From: Basidiobolus ranarum
Taxonomy: Eukaryota; Basidiobolomycota; Basidiobolomycetes; Basidiobolales
Assembly: GCA_040143965.1 (NCBI GenBank)
Contig: JASJQH010000200.1
Span: 1-21,614, forward strand
Length of the DNA: 21,614 nt
Direction of reading: 5' to 3'
Shown: in pieces, positions 1 through 10,137 of the stretch
How the letters are laid out: every line of letters begins with the position of its first letter
How positions within the stretch are numbered: the first letter of the stretch is position 1
Translations under genes and position numbers: made by a program
The notes under the pieces: model-generated
What the model saw: the letters and a program-made list of their open reading frames with translations, nothing else
What the model was told of the DNA's origin: nothing
The model's database searches: none

Positions 1-508
1 CAGGCTTACCAAGGTTAGCTTGGTCGGTTTCCTTCATCTTGGTCAAGATCATACTGGAGATTTCTTCAGGAGTGAAGGTCTTCTCTTCACCCTTGACTTG
101 AACTTGGATAACTGGCTTACCATCTTTGTCGATAACGTTGAAGGGGAAGTGCTTGAGATCACTTTGAACATCCTTGTCGTTGAAACGACGACCGATAAGA
201 CGCTTAGCATCGAAGATAGTGTTGGTAGGGTTAGCGGGGGCTTGGTTCTTGGCAGAGTCACCGATCAAACGTTCTTCATCAGTGAAAGCGACATAGGATG
301 GGGTAATACGGTGACCTTGGTCGTTGGCGATAATTTCAACACGACCATTCTTACGAACGGCAACACAGGAGTAAGTAGTTCCCAAATCGATACCGATTAC
401 TGAGCCCAAGTTTTGCTGAGCCTCATCCTCAGCAGCGAATGCCACATTAGAGGCAAGGAAGATAGTAAGAAATAGGGTGAATAACCCAAGAATAGAACGC
501 TTAATCAT
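1..508 (-). CDS. KAR2: ER Hsp70 chaperone BiP/Kar2, N-terminal part (cut at window edge)
   Basis: Read on the minus strand from the ATG at 508-506, the frame is open to the window edge and gives about 169 residues. Residues 1-26 form a cleavable signal peptide: MIKR, then a long hydrophobic run ending in AFA. The start of the Hsp70 nucleotide-binding domain follows, with the phosphate-1 motif [14 protein letters not shown], then [29 protein letters not shown] and [14 protein letters not shown] signal peptide before an Hsp70 ATPase domain marks the ER-lumen member (BiP/Kar2), which helps import, fold and quality-control secretory proteins. The C-terminal substrate-binding domain and the expected HDEL-type retention signal lie outside the window. 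No intron interrupts the visible part. It is transcribed divergently from SEC26. The assignment is very secure; only the 3' part is unseen. Confidence 0.95.
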   Translation of the reverse strand, partial: MIKRSILGLFTLFLTIFLASNVAFAAEDEAQQNLGSVIGIDLGTTYSCVAVRKNGRVEIIANDQGHRITPSYVAFTDEERLIGDSAKNQAPANPTNTIFDAKRLIGRRFNDKDVQSDLKHFPFNVIDKDGKPVIQVQVKGEEKTFTPEEISSMILTKMKETDQANLGKP

Positions 509-1345
509 TGTTCTTTTGAACGATTTGCACTTCAAGGCAAGAATCCTAAGAGACTAGAAGGGAAATAGAAAAAGGAACAAGTGTTGTTGTAACTGAAGCT
601 CGGCAATTACCATTTTAAATAAGTAACCTGACGGGACAGCAGGGTCCAAATATTGAGAATTTCTATGACGCACCGGGTGTTGTCACGTTCTGATTGGATA
701 CATGGCTCGAAATTATTAAGAAATAATATCTCACCACCGAGCAATATTGATCTGTGTCACTTGCTAGAATTTTCAAGAAAGGAAAGTTAAAAGTAACGAA
801 TGGAAAGATGAAACGATCCATCGCATCACTCATGGCTAATTAATGACAAGTGGTGATCCACTCAACTCTTCAGATGCGTAGACTGTGATAATTGGACTAA
901 CTATAAGATTTCTCTAAACACACATTCTGATTGTCGAAATTCAGCCAATCAAACAAAAACCACAACAAAGAAATCCATGTGACGCAGTAGTTGTCAGAAA
1001 TGGTGAATATTGGGTTTTGTGGAGAGTATGGATAAATGCCTTCAATAACTACTATTGCTAAGTATTTTGGGTGGATCGGCTTTCATGCAATAGTAGTTTG
1101 TTCACGTGCTTATTCTTTTAATATACATAGTGTTTAGTTTAATCAACATTTAGTTGCTATGTTCATTTAACTGCTTATTTGGCTGAATGCACCAACGCAA
1201 TCAATGAACAAAAGAAAACAAATTACCAATCAAATGAATTTTTGAGGTTACGACGTTGTAAGAAATTATTGAAGTTAGCTCTTCTAAGCCATTAAGCATT
1301 ATCTTCTCATACCTCTGATAGTTTTCCCAATCTTGACCTTGAGAA
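509..1345. promoter_or_regulatory. Divergent BiP / SEC26 promoter region
   Basis: This 837-base gene-free spacer lies between the BiP start (508, leftward) and the SEC26 start (1346, rightward). On the BiP side, reading the minus strand outward, there is a TATA-like TATTTAAAA (plus 613-621), a CCAAT box (plus ATTGG 693-697) lying close to a bZIP-type ACGT core (TGTCACGTTC 681-690), and a perfect heat-shock element further out (767-779). A second CCAAT lies at 945-949 on the plus strand. No clear TATA box marks the SEC26 side. The motifs are seen directly; their use is inferred from how ER chaperone genes are usually controlled. Confidence 0.6.
767..779. promoter_or_regulatory. Heat-shock element (three-unit HSF site)
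   Basis: The sequence GAAttTTCaaGAA is an exact match to the alternating nGAAn consensus of the heat-shock factor trimer site. It lies about 260 bases upstream of the BiP start codon. KAR2 of yeast also has an HSE, so this is most naturally a BiP control element, although it also sits about 570 bases from SEC26. Confidence 0.6.
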
Positions 1346-4300
1346 ATGGTCGCTGCAGAACCTTGCTATACCGTTATTTGTACAGATGATACAACTGATC
1401 AGTTGTCCATTCAAGAATTCAAAAGTGCTTTTGAAAAAGGCTCAGATGAAGTAAAAATTGAGACGATGAGAAAGTTACTCATTACTATGTTGAATGGGGA
1501 CCCTTGTAGCCAAATCCTCATGCATGTAATCCGTTTCGTCATGCCCTCAAAGAACAAAGCTCTTAAAAAGCTTTTGCATTTCTATTGGGAAATCTGCCCC
1601 AAAACAAACCCCGACGGAAAACTTAAGCAAGAGATGCTTCTTGTTTGGTAATTTATCATCTGTCTCAATTTAAGAATATAGAATGCGTTAATAACTCATT
1701 GCTTTGCAGTAATGCTCTCAGAAGCGATCTTCAACATCCTAATGAATATATTCGAGGTGCCACATTGAGAATTGTTTCTAAATTACGCGAGCCTGAACTT
1801 CTGGAGCCACTTTTGCCATGCTGTAGAAGCTGTTTGGTATATACATATTAATACTACAAGAATTGACACAAGTTAGAGTATTCATCTCCGATTTTATCAA
1901 ATAGGAACATCGTCACTCGTATGTTAGAAAGAATGCTGTATTCGCCATATACAGTATTTACAAATACTGCGACTATTTGATTCCTGATGCTCCTGAGCTT
2001 ATTCAAACTTTCCTTATTGCGGTATATATTTCTATATGCTTTGTAATGATAAGCATTCGCTGAGTCGACTCAATTTTTAGGAAGCTGATATGACATGCAA
2101 ACGTAATGCATTTGTTATGTTATGTAATACGCAACAAGCTAGAGCGGTTGATTATTTGAAGCAGGTTTACAATCAAATTCAAAGTTTTGATGAGCCACTA
2201 CAGCTAGCTATTATCGAACTAATCCGTAAAGACTGCCGTAATAATACTGCTGAAAAGGTATCTAATTGTGTTTTACAATTTAATACTTCTTGGTGTACTA
2301 AGATTATCTCTTTGAAATACAAAGGCCCGATACATTAAATGCATCTTTGAGTTGCTCAATGCTTCTTCCCATACTGTCAAATATGAAGCTGCAACCACTC
2401 TTATGGCTCTTACCCATAACCCTGTCGCGGTGAAAGGTACGGATTAGTATTTTCTTGAAATATTAACACAATAGTAATTCAAGTTCTGTTTAGCTGTTGC
2501 TTCTTGCTACATCGAGCTTATCGCCAAGGAGGCCGATAATAATATTAAATTAATTGTGTTGGATCGTTTAGACGATTTACGTAAAAAACATGACCGTATG
2601 CTGGATGACTTGGTCATGGATATTTTGAGAGTGCTCACCAGGTATATTGTTTTCTTTACACAAAACACCATATACTCGATATTGATCAATTTAATCCAGC
2701 CCAGACATAGATGTTCGTCGTAAAGCATTAGGGATTGCTCTTGAGATGGTATCTGCTCGTAATGTTGTCGAAGTTGTTTCTTTCCTTAAGAAAGAGCTTC
2801 TTAAGACTCAAGATCAGGACTATGAAAAGGTAGAAATCAATCTACTTTTCCTGTAACGTTTGTTAGTGGAGTACTTACTTTTGTTTGATGGACCTGTAGA
2901 ATACCGAGTATCGTCAGCTTATGATCCAAGCTATCCATACCTGTGCCATTCGCTTCTCGGAAGTTGCCTCTGATGTTGTTCACGTTTTGATGGAATTCTT
3001 ATATGATGCTAACAACAGTGCTGCTGTTGATGTTTTGGCATTCGTACGGTATGCTATCCAGCCCAAGTGATTACCCAGAAACGATATTAATTATTTCATA
3101 CATAGTGAGGTTATTGAGAAGATTCCCTCTTTGAGAACCAGTATTACTGGAAAGTTGCTAGAAATTTTCCTTGATATGAAATCTAGCAAAGCTATCAGAG
3201 GAGCCTTATGGATTATCGGAGAGTATTCCGAGGATGCAGTTGGTACGTCAGCTTATTTATTTTTTATTGGAAAATCTGTTCTAATGGCTGGTTTAGGCGT
3301 TCAGGAGGCTTGGAAACAAATCAGAGAGGGTTTAGGTGAGCTACCTATTTTGGCATCAGAACAGGTAAAGAGTATTCCTAAGGTGTGTTTATTTTTGGCT
3401 TCATTTCTCACAAAAGTTTACAGAGTATGCTCGAACAAGCTCAAAGAGAAGAGGACTCCTCAGAGTCGGCACATGATACCAAACAGCCTGCTGTCAGCTC
3501 CTCTCGCCGAGTTTTGGCCGATGGAACATATGCTTCTGAAAGCGCGTTGACCTCAGATTCCAAAACTTCTTCCAAGATTGAGGCCATCAAATCAGCTGAT
3601 AAGCCACCTCTCAGAGGTAAATCCAAGTATATACTTAATGCCGCTTGAACACTATATAACTCTTTTAAATTTGAAACATAGCTCAAATTTTGGGAGGTGA
3701 CTTTTTCTTGGGCGCAGTGCTATCTTCCACATTGACCAAACTTGTTTATAAATACTTTGATCTGTGCGATGATGAAAGAAAGAAAAACACTCTTCGTGCC
3801 GAGGTACTATCAATATGCTCTAACTTCTTTGTACAGCGGTTAACATTTGAATCTAGGCAATGCTTATCATGACGGGCATTATTCGAGTTGGTCAATCCCA
3901 ATTCCCTCCTGCCCCTATTGATGAAGACTCTTATGATCGTATTATGTCATGCATCAAGTCACTTGCGGGATTACCCGCCGATAATGTCATGAAGAACATC
4001 TTTACCGTCGACTGTAAAGCTGCCTTTACCAACATGGTAGAAGTTCAAGAGGTAAACATACGAATATCAAATGCAAAACAAGTGGATACTATAGTCTAAA
4101 CTTATCGATTTGTAGCAAAAGAATGCTGCTAAGAACTCAGAAAATAAGAAGACCACCAAGGTACAAGTTGATGATGCTATTACCTTCCGTCAATTCTCCA
4201 AGAAGAATGCTGCTGATGATGGCGACGAGGTTTGTATTCCTTATTGCTGCATAGCTTATCCATCACCTATTTAATCGACTCTTTCAGTTTGAACTTGATT

Positions 4301-5575
4301 TGACACGTGCCACTGGAGAAGGATATGGACGTGATGATCTTATGTCACAGCTCAATCGTGTCGTCCAGTTAACTGGTAAATGCCTGAATCATCTTCTAGT
4401 ATATATTTGAATGTGTTGTTAAAGTAATTATCTAGGTTTCTCGGATCCTGTTTATGCGGAAGCTTATGTAACGGTTAATCAATACGATGTTTTACTCGGT
4501 AAAAATCTACAAGCACCACCAAATACTTGTATGGAAAATATACTTAAACTCTTTGTATAGACGTATTGGTTATCAACCAAACTAGTGAAACCCTTCAAAA
4601 CTTAACTGTTGAGTTCTCTACTCTTGGTGATTTGAGACTAGTAGAGAAGCCTGGCCAATATACCGTTGGCCCTCACAGTTTCCATAGCATCAAGGCCAAC
4701 ATTAAGGTGAGGAGTGATTTCGCATATCTCTCTCTTTGTGCCTGTGACTTATTTGACGTTAATTATTTCAGGTTTCTTCTACTGAAACTGGTGTCATCTT
4801 TGGTAATATCATCTATGATGGACCTGGGGCTTCTGGAAGCCATTGTATCATTCTCAATGACATTCGCATTGATATCATGGATTATATTAACCCTGCTACT
4901 TGTACCGAAACTCAGGTATTTTTCATTCATTCTTCTGGAATATTTCGGGAATATACTGACGTTAGAGTCTTTAGTTCCGTAACATGTGGACCGAGTTCGA
5001 ATGGGAAAACAAGGTCAATCTTAGTACCACTGCTGGGTATGTTATTTTAATGCACCAATGTCACCATTTGATCATTTGCTTACCAACAAGATATAGTGAT
5101 TTGAAGGCCTTCCTCGACCATATTCTCAAGTCTACCAACATGGCATGTCTTACACCGGATAGTGTTCTTTCAGGCGAATGCGGCTTCTTGTCTGCCAATT
5201 TATATGCCAAGAGCATTTTTGGTAAACTCAACATATTGTGTGCTCTAAATGTGTACGAAAGCTTACTCATTTTTTGAACAAATTAGGTGAGGACGCTATT
5301 GCCAACTTAAGTATAGAACAACACAAGGAAGGACAAATCACTGGACATATCCGTATCCGTAGTAAAACTCAAGGGATTGCTTTAAGTCTTGGTACATATG
5401 CTTGATATTTCTGACAGTATATTAATTGATCTTTACTAACTCGAGAAATATTTGACGGTCTTTCCTTTACAGGGGATAAAATCGCTATGAGTAAGTAACA
5501 ACTTCCGATCAGAGTATTTAGTTTCAAGCAATCTTATTCTGACCATTTTCTCTCGAATCAGCTCAAAAAGCTTGA
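1346..5575 (+). CDS. SEC26: Coatomer (COPI) subunit beta, Sec26
   Basis: Beta-COP is part of the COPI coat that carries Golgi-to-ER and intra-Golgi traffic. Spliced exons: 1346-1647, 1710-1836, 1905-2021, 2081-2257, 2325-2436, 2494-2641, 2700-2829, 2900-3048, 3106-3242, 3297-3364, 3424-3616, 3682-3803, 3857-4051, 4116-4229, 4288-4375, 4436-4498, 4561-4706, 4772-4915, 4975-5036, 5097-5221, 5287-5391, 5473-5490, 5562-5575. Phases join cleanly into about 951 residues, close to the family's usual 950-970. Residues to about 490 are the adaptin-like HEAT solenoid ([62 protein letters not shown]). A Ser/Glu-rich linker follows. The coatomer beta C-terminal domain starts near 698 ([14 protein letters not shown]), and the appendage platform near 845 ([16 protein letters not shown]). 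Introns are 53-81 nt, GT-AG. The donor of intron 10 has an in-frame alternative at 3383, adding VKSIPK. Identity is very secure; single junctions are predictions. Confidence 0.94.
5473..5490 (+). other. 18-nt microexon of SEC26
   Basis: This penultimate coding exon is only 18 nt, with an acceptor TTTACAG before it and a strong GTAAGT donor after it. It completes G-D-K-I-A-M and is followed by a 14-nt coding end at 5562-5575 (T-Q-K-A-stop). The phases agree on both sides, and the resulting tail (LSLGDKIAMTQKA) resembles beta-COP C-termini. Confidence 0.75.
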
Positions 5576-5687
5576 AGTCATGAGATGCTTGCTTTATACA
5601 GATTCGATATACTATTCTCTTCCAAAGCTATCATTTTACAATCACTCTTATGGACCCCTCTTTTCTATGTTCTGTCACTGAAAACTT

Positions 5688-5693
5688 AATAAA
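5688..5693 (+). terminator. Poly(A) signal of SEC26
   Basis: An AATAAA hexamer lies 113 nt after the SEC26 stop codon, in an A-rich stretch. The position fits a 3' end before the HBS1 promoter. Confidence 0.45.
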
Positions 5694-6052
5694 AACATTT
5701 ATGACGTGCTTGGTAACCAACGTACTATTCAGCAAAGCGGGGTCAAGGTACACTTGGTGAATGTACCTAAAGAGCTGGCAAGTTTGAATCAATGAACTCA
5801 AATTGGCACTACATAATCACTAGACCACACCCAAGTTACACATATAAGGCCCAAAACTTTAAAGACTCTTGATTGACGTAGAGGTTTCGTAATTTCCATT
5901 TATGAATAAAATAACCCAATTTCAAAGAGTCGACACCATATATGATGAGATTGCAATGATCCTATGATCAGTCAAAATCAACGTCATAAAATTGAAAACC
6001 AAATGAACTTTCTCCACTCAATTTCCCGTTAACGATTTTTTCGAAACCACTC

Positions 6053-6080
6053 GTTCTTTCAACGACCATATTGAAAGAAC
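6053..6080 (+). repeat. 10-bp perfect inverted repeat just before the HBS1 start codon
   Basis: GTTCTTTCAA (6053-6062) and TTGAAAGAAC (6071-6080) are exact reverse complements around an 8-nt loop, ending 9 nt before the ATG at 6090. If transcribed it would form a stem-loop in the 5' leader. If not, it is a dyad protein-binding site. The transcription start is unknown. Confidence 0.55.
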
Positions 6081-6089
6081 TTTACTACC

Positions 6090-8950
6090 ATGTCACGTCA
6101 TAGAAATGTTCGCAACCTAGATATTCATGGTGATTTTTTTATCAAGTTTTCTTAGGAAGTATTAGAACTAAAAGGAACTGATTTTACTTTCGAATTTAGC
6201 TGTTCTTGATGAAGACGATTATGATTCTTATGAAGAGTATGAAGAATATGGGAACGAAGAAGACGAGCAAGGTACACCATGGAACCTCCCATGATTTATC
6301 TCTTTGAATCCGTCACTTCGAAGTTATTAACCAAGTATGGTTTACTTTTTACTTTGTATGACTTTAGAGGAACTTGATAAAGCTGTTGATCGCGTAAGAG
6401 AGATCTTGGGTGATGATAGTATACCTAGAAAAGATATTGAAGAATCCTTGTGGCATTATTATCTTGATGTTGATAAAACGGTGACTTGGTTTTTAGGTAA
6501 TAAGGAGATATGGAACTGGTTTAATAAGTTCTTTAAGAATCATTGTCTCACTAATTTTTAAAGATTCTGCAGAGAAAGAGAAGAAGAAGCAACAGGAAGC
6601 AAAGGAGAAGGCTATAGGTTCTTTTTTCTTACTGTGTATATAACTTTCGAGGCAACATAATGTATTAATTCATGTTCATTCGATAATATAGCCCAAAAAG
6701 CTAAGCTCCAAGAACAAGAATCTAAGAAAATTAATAAATCAAAAGAGATCGAGGAGATTGTGGAAGTTGAGGAGGATGTTAACGAGCATCTTAGGTTTGA
6801 TCTGGATGCTTTAAACTTCAAAGGAAACGTACCAGATGCTCCTGTCCCTACAGTCAGATATAAAGTAAAGTCGGAAGGTGAAACTAAGGCTCCAGTTAAA
6901 CCTGTAAAACTGGCTAGCCGTATTAATGTCGAAGAAGAATTCCGGAAGCGCGAGGCTGACAAGGTCGGCCTCAATTTGGTGGTCATTGGTAGACTATTCT
7001 CTAATTTGAATTATACTTGATAGAAACTAACATGAAATTAATAGGACATGTTGATGCTGGTAAGAGTACTCTCATGGGACATCTTTTGTATTTACTTGGT
7101 GAAGTAAACGACCGTACTATGAAAAAATATCCTTTTTCATTCCATTTATGCGCGTGAATTTATTATCGGGATCTTTTCATCTTTAACTCTTTCTAACGTT
7201 TGAGAGAGAGTCACAAAAAATTGGTAAATCCTCGTTTGCATATGCATGGGTTCTGGACGCTACAGATGAAGAGCGTAGCAGGTAATATCAGATACACTAG
7301 CTTTGACTGGTCTGAGAGCTCATTTATTGACGAATTTTGTTTAAAGAGGTGTTACTATGGATGTGGCCATTACGAAATTCGAAAGTCCCAATCGTAAATT
7401 CACTTTGTTGGATGCCCCTGGACATCGTGATTTCGTACCCAACATGATCTCCGGTGCCGCTCAAGTAAGTATTGAAGACAAGTCCTCTTATGACTCTTCT
7501 CTAAATTGTAACTGACTTTGCTAGGCTGATGTTGCTATCCTCGTTGTCGATGCTTCGACCGGAGAATTTGAGTCAGGTTTCATTGCTGACGGACAAACTA
7601 AAGAGCACGCCTTACTGGTTCGCAGTTTAGGTGTTCAACAGTTAGTCATAGCTGTGAACAAGCTTGATAATGTAAATCTTCATCTAATACTGAAGGAATT
7701 TCTGTACTGGTTATTAATTCCTCTTTGACACAAGGTCTATTGGTCCCAAGCAAGATTTGAGGAAATCAAAGAGCAACTAGTAGTGTTTTTAACACAGGCT
7801 GGATTCCGTAAACAAAATATCTCTTTCATCCCTGTGAGCGGACTCACTGGAGAAAACATGATCAAGCTTTCGGAAGATAATCATGAATTACGTTCATGGT
7901 ATTCGGGACCTACTCTTTTGGAGAAGATTGGTATGTCAATTTTACAGTACGTTATCTAAAATGGCTCTAATCATTTTCTGTAAAGATTCCTTTGAACCAC
8001 CTGCTCGTCCTCTTGATAAACCATTCCGACTTCCTGTCTCCGATTTCTTTAAGGGCGGGGTTGGTAGTACAAGTGGTGTTACGGTTAGTGGACGTATCGA
8101 AGGGGGAACCATCCAAATTGGTGAACAGGTTGGAATTGCTCCCATTGGGGAGTATGCAATTGTCAAAGGTAAGGCGAGAGTGCAATTAATAATCCCATCT
8201 GTTCTCTCACTAATAACATTGAATTCTCGAAGCTATTGAAAGCAATGAAGAAAGTGTTAAATGGGCAGCTGCTGGTGATACCGTCATGATTACACTAACG
8301 AATATTGACTTATTACAACTGAGGTATTGATATGTCAAAGGATTACTATGGAAACTTTCTACATGTATTGATATCGGTTTGCTATCAGTATAGGGTCTGT
8401 CCTCTGTAGTCCAACAAGCATGATCCCTGTTGCCTCAACATTCAAAGCACAAATCGTAGTATTCGACATTGCTGTTCCTATCACTATCGGATATCCAGTA
8501 CGTTCAATAATGTTCATATTGATTTAATAATTTTATGGAGCTAACATGCTATTGTTCAGGTTATTCTTCATCACCAAAGTTTAAATGAGCCAGCTGTAAT
8601 TACCAATTTAATTGAATTACTCGACAAAAGCACAGGAGAGATAGCCAAGAAGAAACCCAGGTACATTGGAAATACCAATTCAGTCGTATCCCTTAGCATC
8701 TCAATCTAACTAAATATCCCGCTTTAGATGCTTGACTAAATCTACCACAGCCACAGTCGAAATCAAAACACAGCGTCCATTATGTCTGGAGACTTATAAA
8801 GAGTTCAAAGATCTAGGCCGTGTCATGCTTAGAAAGGGGGGTGATACTATCGCAGCCGGAATTATCGTTGAGGTAAGAAGTACTCTTACGCTTCGATCTT
8901 AGCCAAGACTAACATTTGATTTGTAGATTTATCCGGAGGACCAATCGTAA
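6090..8950 (+). CDS. HBS1: Ribosome-rescue GTPase Hbs1 (eRF3/EF-1alpha family)
   Basis: Hbs1 delivers Dom34/Pelota to stalled ribosomes in no-go and non-stop decay. Exons: 6090-6129, 6200-6271, 6368-6496, 6573-6617, 6692-6988, 7045-7126, 7198-7281, 7347-7464, 7525-7671, 7735-7930, 7986-8168, 8233-8323, 8389-8497, 8560-8660, 8728-8872, 8927-8950; about 620 residues (yeast 611, human 684). The start [11 protein letters not shown] and acidic Asp/Glu/Tyr stretch are typical of Hbs1. An HBS1-N helical domain lies near 39-80, followed by a charged linker. GTPase motifs are G1 GHVDAGKST (195-203), G2 threonine in RGVT (250-253), G3 DAPGH (272-276) and G4 NKLD (334-337). EF-Tu domains II and III follow, ending in [14 protein letters not shown] and [15 protein letters not shown]. 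The N-terminal domain and leader separate it from EF-1alpha and eRF3. Intron 6 is AT-AC; the other 14 are GT-AG, 54-96 nt. Confidence 0.94.
7127..7197 (+). other. U12-type AT-AC intron in HBS1
   Basis: This 71-nt intron begins ATATCCTTTT, an exact match to the minor-spliceosome 5' splice site, and ends CTAAC. The branch-site-like TCTTTAACT (7180-7188) matches the U12 branch consensus at 8 of 9 positions, with its adenosine 11-12 nt from the 3' end, within the narrow window for U12 introns. Removing it joins AAA-AA to G-TTT-GAG and restores [21 protein letters not shown], which aligns without a gap to animal Hbs1. No GT donor reproduces this conserved length. Confidence 0.88.
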
Positions 8951-9032
8951 AAGTAATAGATAGAAATCAATCAATCAAAGAAAGTGGTTTCTTTGCAAAT
9001 ATACAATCACCTGTAAATGTACCTGTCCCGTT

Positions 9033-9038
9033 AATAAA
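9033..9038 (+). terminator. Poly(A) signal of HBS1
   Basis: An AATAAA hexamer lies 82 nt after the HBS1 stop codon (TAA at 8948-8950). Confidence 0.45.
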
Positions 9039-9127
9039 CATGTGATACCTTTGACCAAATTACTTTGAAGCCATCACCTCATTATTACAATATATTAGAT
9101 ACATATCAACGCTAACATGAATCTTTC

Positions 9128-9704
9128 GATCAAGTGGATGTGAGTACACTTCGGTACACTTCAAATAAGGTTGATTCAAGGTTGATTCGGAACTCCTTCA
9201 TTTAGCATGTTGTCTGAAATTGACGTGATCCAATCTATCCGGATATCCCTATTCTACACATCTATTCTACACATATTTCTTAATTTATGTAAATCACTGC
9301 TAACGAGGTGCATGCAGGAATTTCAAAGTCGAATAAGGTTTGCAGGAATAAAGACAGATCTACACACTAGGGGTAAGCACTAGGAGTAAACGGGATGATC
9401 ATGCAGCTGCTCTCGGGACATTCCTTGAATATTACTGAGAAGGATCTATTACATGAAAGGGAAATCCCATAGAATTCCTATCGAACTATGCATATGCTGG
9501 CCAGATGCACATAAAAGCAACTTCCCCGTCGATGCTGCCGATGGAGTCAAGTGAAGATGGAGAATTAACCACATTCGTAGCTACCATATCAGTCTTTAGT
9601 AGCTACCATATCAGTCTTTAGGGTTACCTTAGAACTACCTAACTTCGAAGTGTTCATGCTTGAGTGATGAATTTAGACTGCATGAACAGTAAATCCACTT
9701 GATC
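9128..9704. repeat. 12-bp inverted repeat bracketing 577 bases
   Basis: GATCAAGTGGAT (9128-9139) and its exact reverse complement ATCCACTTGATC (9693-9704) face each other. There is no clear target-site duplication outside the arms and no coding content between them. A small non-autonomous DNA element is possible but not shown. Confidence 0.35.
9577..9620. repeat. 22-bp tandem duplication, two exact copies
   Basis: A 22-base unit beginning GTAGCTACCATATC occurs at 9577-9598 and again, without change, at 9599-9620. It is the longest of several two-copy repeats in this spacer. Exact identity suggests a recent duplication or slippage event. Confidence 0.9.
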
Positions 9705-10129
9705 ATGTGCTCATGTGTTGTAACACTGTTGATGGGATCCAAAGTGGCTTAGGCTCCTATTCAAACTTAAGATTTCCAATAGTTTCGATGAATGTTAGAA
9801 AGACCAGTCACAATTGCGTTTCGGTATGTAACCACACAAGGTATTAAAATATGGGAAATTCTCAAACGAGGTCAGAAGAATGCATCCAACCGATTCATCT
9901 ATTCTTTTTTGACAGAAGTTACAGGCAAATGTTCCCAATGCTCACAGTGCTTGTGATGCATGTCATTGGGAGTATAGTAAAAAGAACTGCAGTAAATACA
10001 AGAATTAAAAACGTGTATGATTCGGATAGTGTGATTCGGATAGTTCAGAATCATTTGTTGAATGAGTGAAGGGACAGTGGATTTGTATTAAGGATTCATT
10101 ACAAATTGGACGTTGTTTGTTACAAACAC

Positions 10130-10137
10130 TATATAAA
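10130..10137 (+). promoter_or_regulatory. TATA box of the copper ATPase gene
   Basis: TATATAAA lies about 185 bases before the ATG at 10321, followed by a pyrimidine-rich stretch that fits a transcription start and leader. It is the best TATA match in this spacer. Confidence 0.55.

Larger units (their letters stand above)
5576..6089. other. SEC26-HBS1 intergenic region
   Basis: This 514-base spacer has no gene that I recognise. It holds the SEC26 3' UTR and poly(A) signal, a 7-bp inverted repeat with a 9-nt loop (AGGTACA 5746-5752 / TGTACCT 5762-5768), a weaker imperfect dyad at about 5777-5807, and a perfect 10-bp hairpin just before the HBS1 start (6053-6080). No tRNA cloverleaf could be built here. 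Confidence 0.5.

Noticed and set aside
20-403. 127-codon plus-strand open frame at the window start
   Set aside because: It is the antisense shadow of the BiP coding sequence.
681-697. Canonical ER-stress element (CCAAT-N9-CCACG) at the BiP promoter
   Set aside because: CCAAT is present on the minus strand, but the sequence nine bases on is ACAAC rather than CCACG. Only a CCAAT box near an ACGT core can be claimed.
5740-5860. tRNA-like stretch (A-box-like TGGTCTAGTGA on the minus strand, B-box-like GTTTGAATC on the plus strand)
   Set aside because: The two box-like motifs are on opposite strands, and no acceptor or T-arm pairing could be built on either strand. The hairpins look incidental.
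9851-10069. 72-codon open frame in the HBS1-CCC2 spacer (MGNSQTRSEE...)
   Set aside because: No family feature, average composition, and it overlaps one of the tandem doublets. Treated as chance.
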